Assembly: GCF_013387455.1 (NCBI RefSeq)
Contig: NZ_VWNC01000002.1
Location: 412,112-476,111 of the forward strand
Origin: Mariprofundus sp. NF
GTDB taxonomy: Bacteria; Pseudomonadota; Zetaproteobacteria; Mariprofundales; Mariprofundaceae
Length of the DNA: 64,000 nt
Direction of reading: 5' to 3'
Position numbers and translations under genes: made by a program. The notes under the pieces were generated by a model. It saw nothing but the letters and a program-made list of their open reading frames with translations. It did no database searches and was not told where the DNA came from. How positions within the stretch are numbered: position 1 is the first letter of the stretch; every line of letters starts with the position of its first letter. Below are positions 63,874 to 64,000 of the stretch, piece after piece.

Positions 63874-64000
63874 TGTCCCGTCCTGAAATAAGTTGACACA
63901 AAAAGGACTTATTATGGGAAAGGAAGAAACAGCAAGGCGCAGACGAAGTCAGCGTGATTATACATTGGGCTTTAAATTGAGCATTGTCGAACAGGTTGAA
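63874..64000 (+). mobile_element. Left end of an IS3-like insertion sequence, cut by window edge
   Basis: TGTCCCGTCCTGAAATAAGT at 63874 has the look of an IS3-group terminal repeat and lies 7 bases after the arsC terminator. A transposase gene starts 40 bases in. The right end and any target duplication are outside the window. Confidence 0.7.
63914..64000 (+). CDS. IS3-like transposase OrfA, N-terminal 29 residues
   Basis: The frame starts MGKEETARRRRSQRDYTLGF and continues KLSIVEQVE to the edge, the basic start of an OrfA helix-turn-helix protein. AAAGGACTT lies before the ATG. Only the first 29 residues are visible. Confidence 0.7.
   Translation, partial: MGKEETARRRRSQRDYTLGFKLSIVEQVE

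Overview
The window looks like chromosomal DNA of a Gram-negative proteobacterium. The evidence is a ubiE-ubiJ-ubiB ubiquinone cluster, lipoproteins with lipoboxes, an OmpA-type lipoprotein, an rpoN/PTS-Ntr cluster and nifR3(dusB)-ntrB-ntrC. The gene mix, including split class II nrdJa/nrdJb and an rpoN cluster that carries HPr kinase and RapZ, would fit a zetaproteobacterium such as Mariprofundus. That is an impression from gene content, not a phylogeny. Most of the window is core metabolism, with two insertion sequences and one unusual accessory operon.

Layout. 1-680: proton-channel (MotA/TolQ/ExbB) gene cut by the left edge. 960-4100: nrdJa-nrdJb ribonucleotide reductase with a NrdR operator pair and a long hairpin-filled gap. 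4344-7630: ubiE, ubiJ, ubiB. 7720-10616: metK, an S-adenosylhomocysteine riboswitch, ahcY. 10680-11930: three small exported proteins, two of them lipoproteins. 11979-13578: an IS1182-like element inserted at a terminator hairpin. 13765-19767: M48 protease, a CobT homologue with altered active-site motifs, aroB, msrA/msrB, a flavoprotein. 19880-23318: dusB-ntrB-ntrC. 23449-26720: engB, a Dabb protein, bioB, a PAS protein. 26753-33534: rpoN-hpf-ptsN-hprK-rapZ-EIIA-ptsH-ptsI on the minus strand. 33723-34395: grxD, bolA family, a CAT-anticodon tRNA. 34537-42709: rhlB, membrane proteins, glyQS, a permease, a MEKHLA protein, two tiny genes. 42991-43067: tRNA-Arg.

43216-53771 is the most unusual part: eight same-strand genes, most overlapping. 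They encode a corrinoid reductive activator, a corrinoid protein, a UroD-type methyltransferase, a DUF1638 protein, a kinase-less GAF/PAS protein, an orphan substrate-binding lipoprotein and two hybrid histidine kinases. It reads as a corrinoid methyl-transfer cassette wired to a phosphorelay, with no recognisable substrate methyltransferase. 53876-63830 returns to ordinary genes (copA, an MFS transporter, HDOD, ClC, a UvrD-like helicase, arsC), and the start of an IS3-like element lies at the right edge.

Two themes cross the window. One is B12: a class II reductase, a CobT homologue and the corrinoid cassette. The other is intergenic arrays of short perfect hairpins at 1622-1915, 8897-9074, 13611-13678, 19772-19860, 38143-38241 and 58466-58611; several share an AAAA-CCACGC-TTTT stem-loop core.
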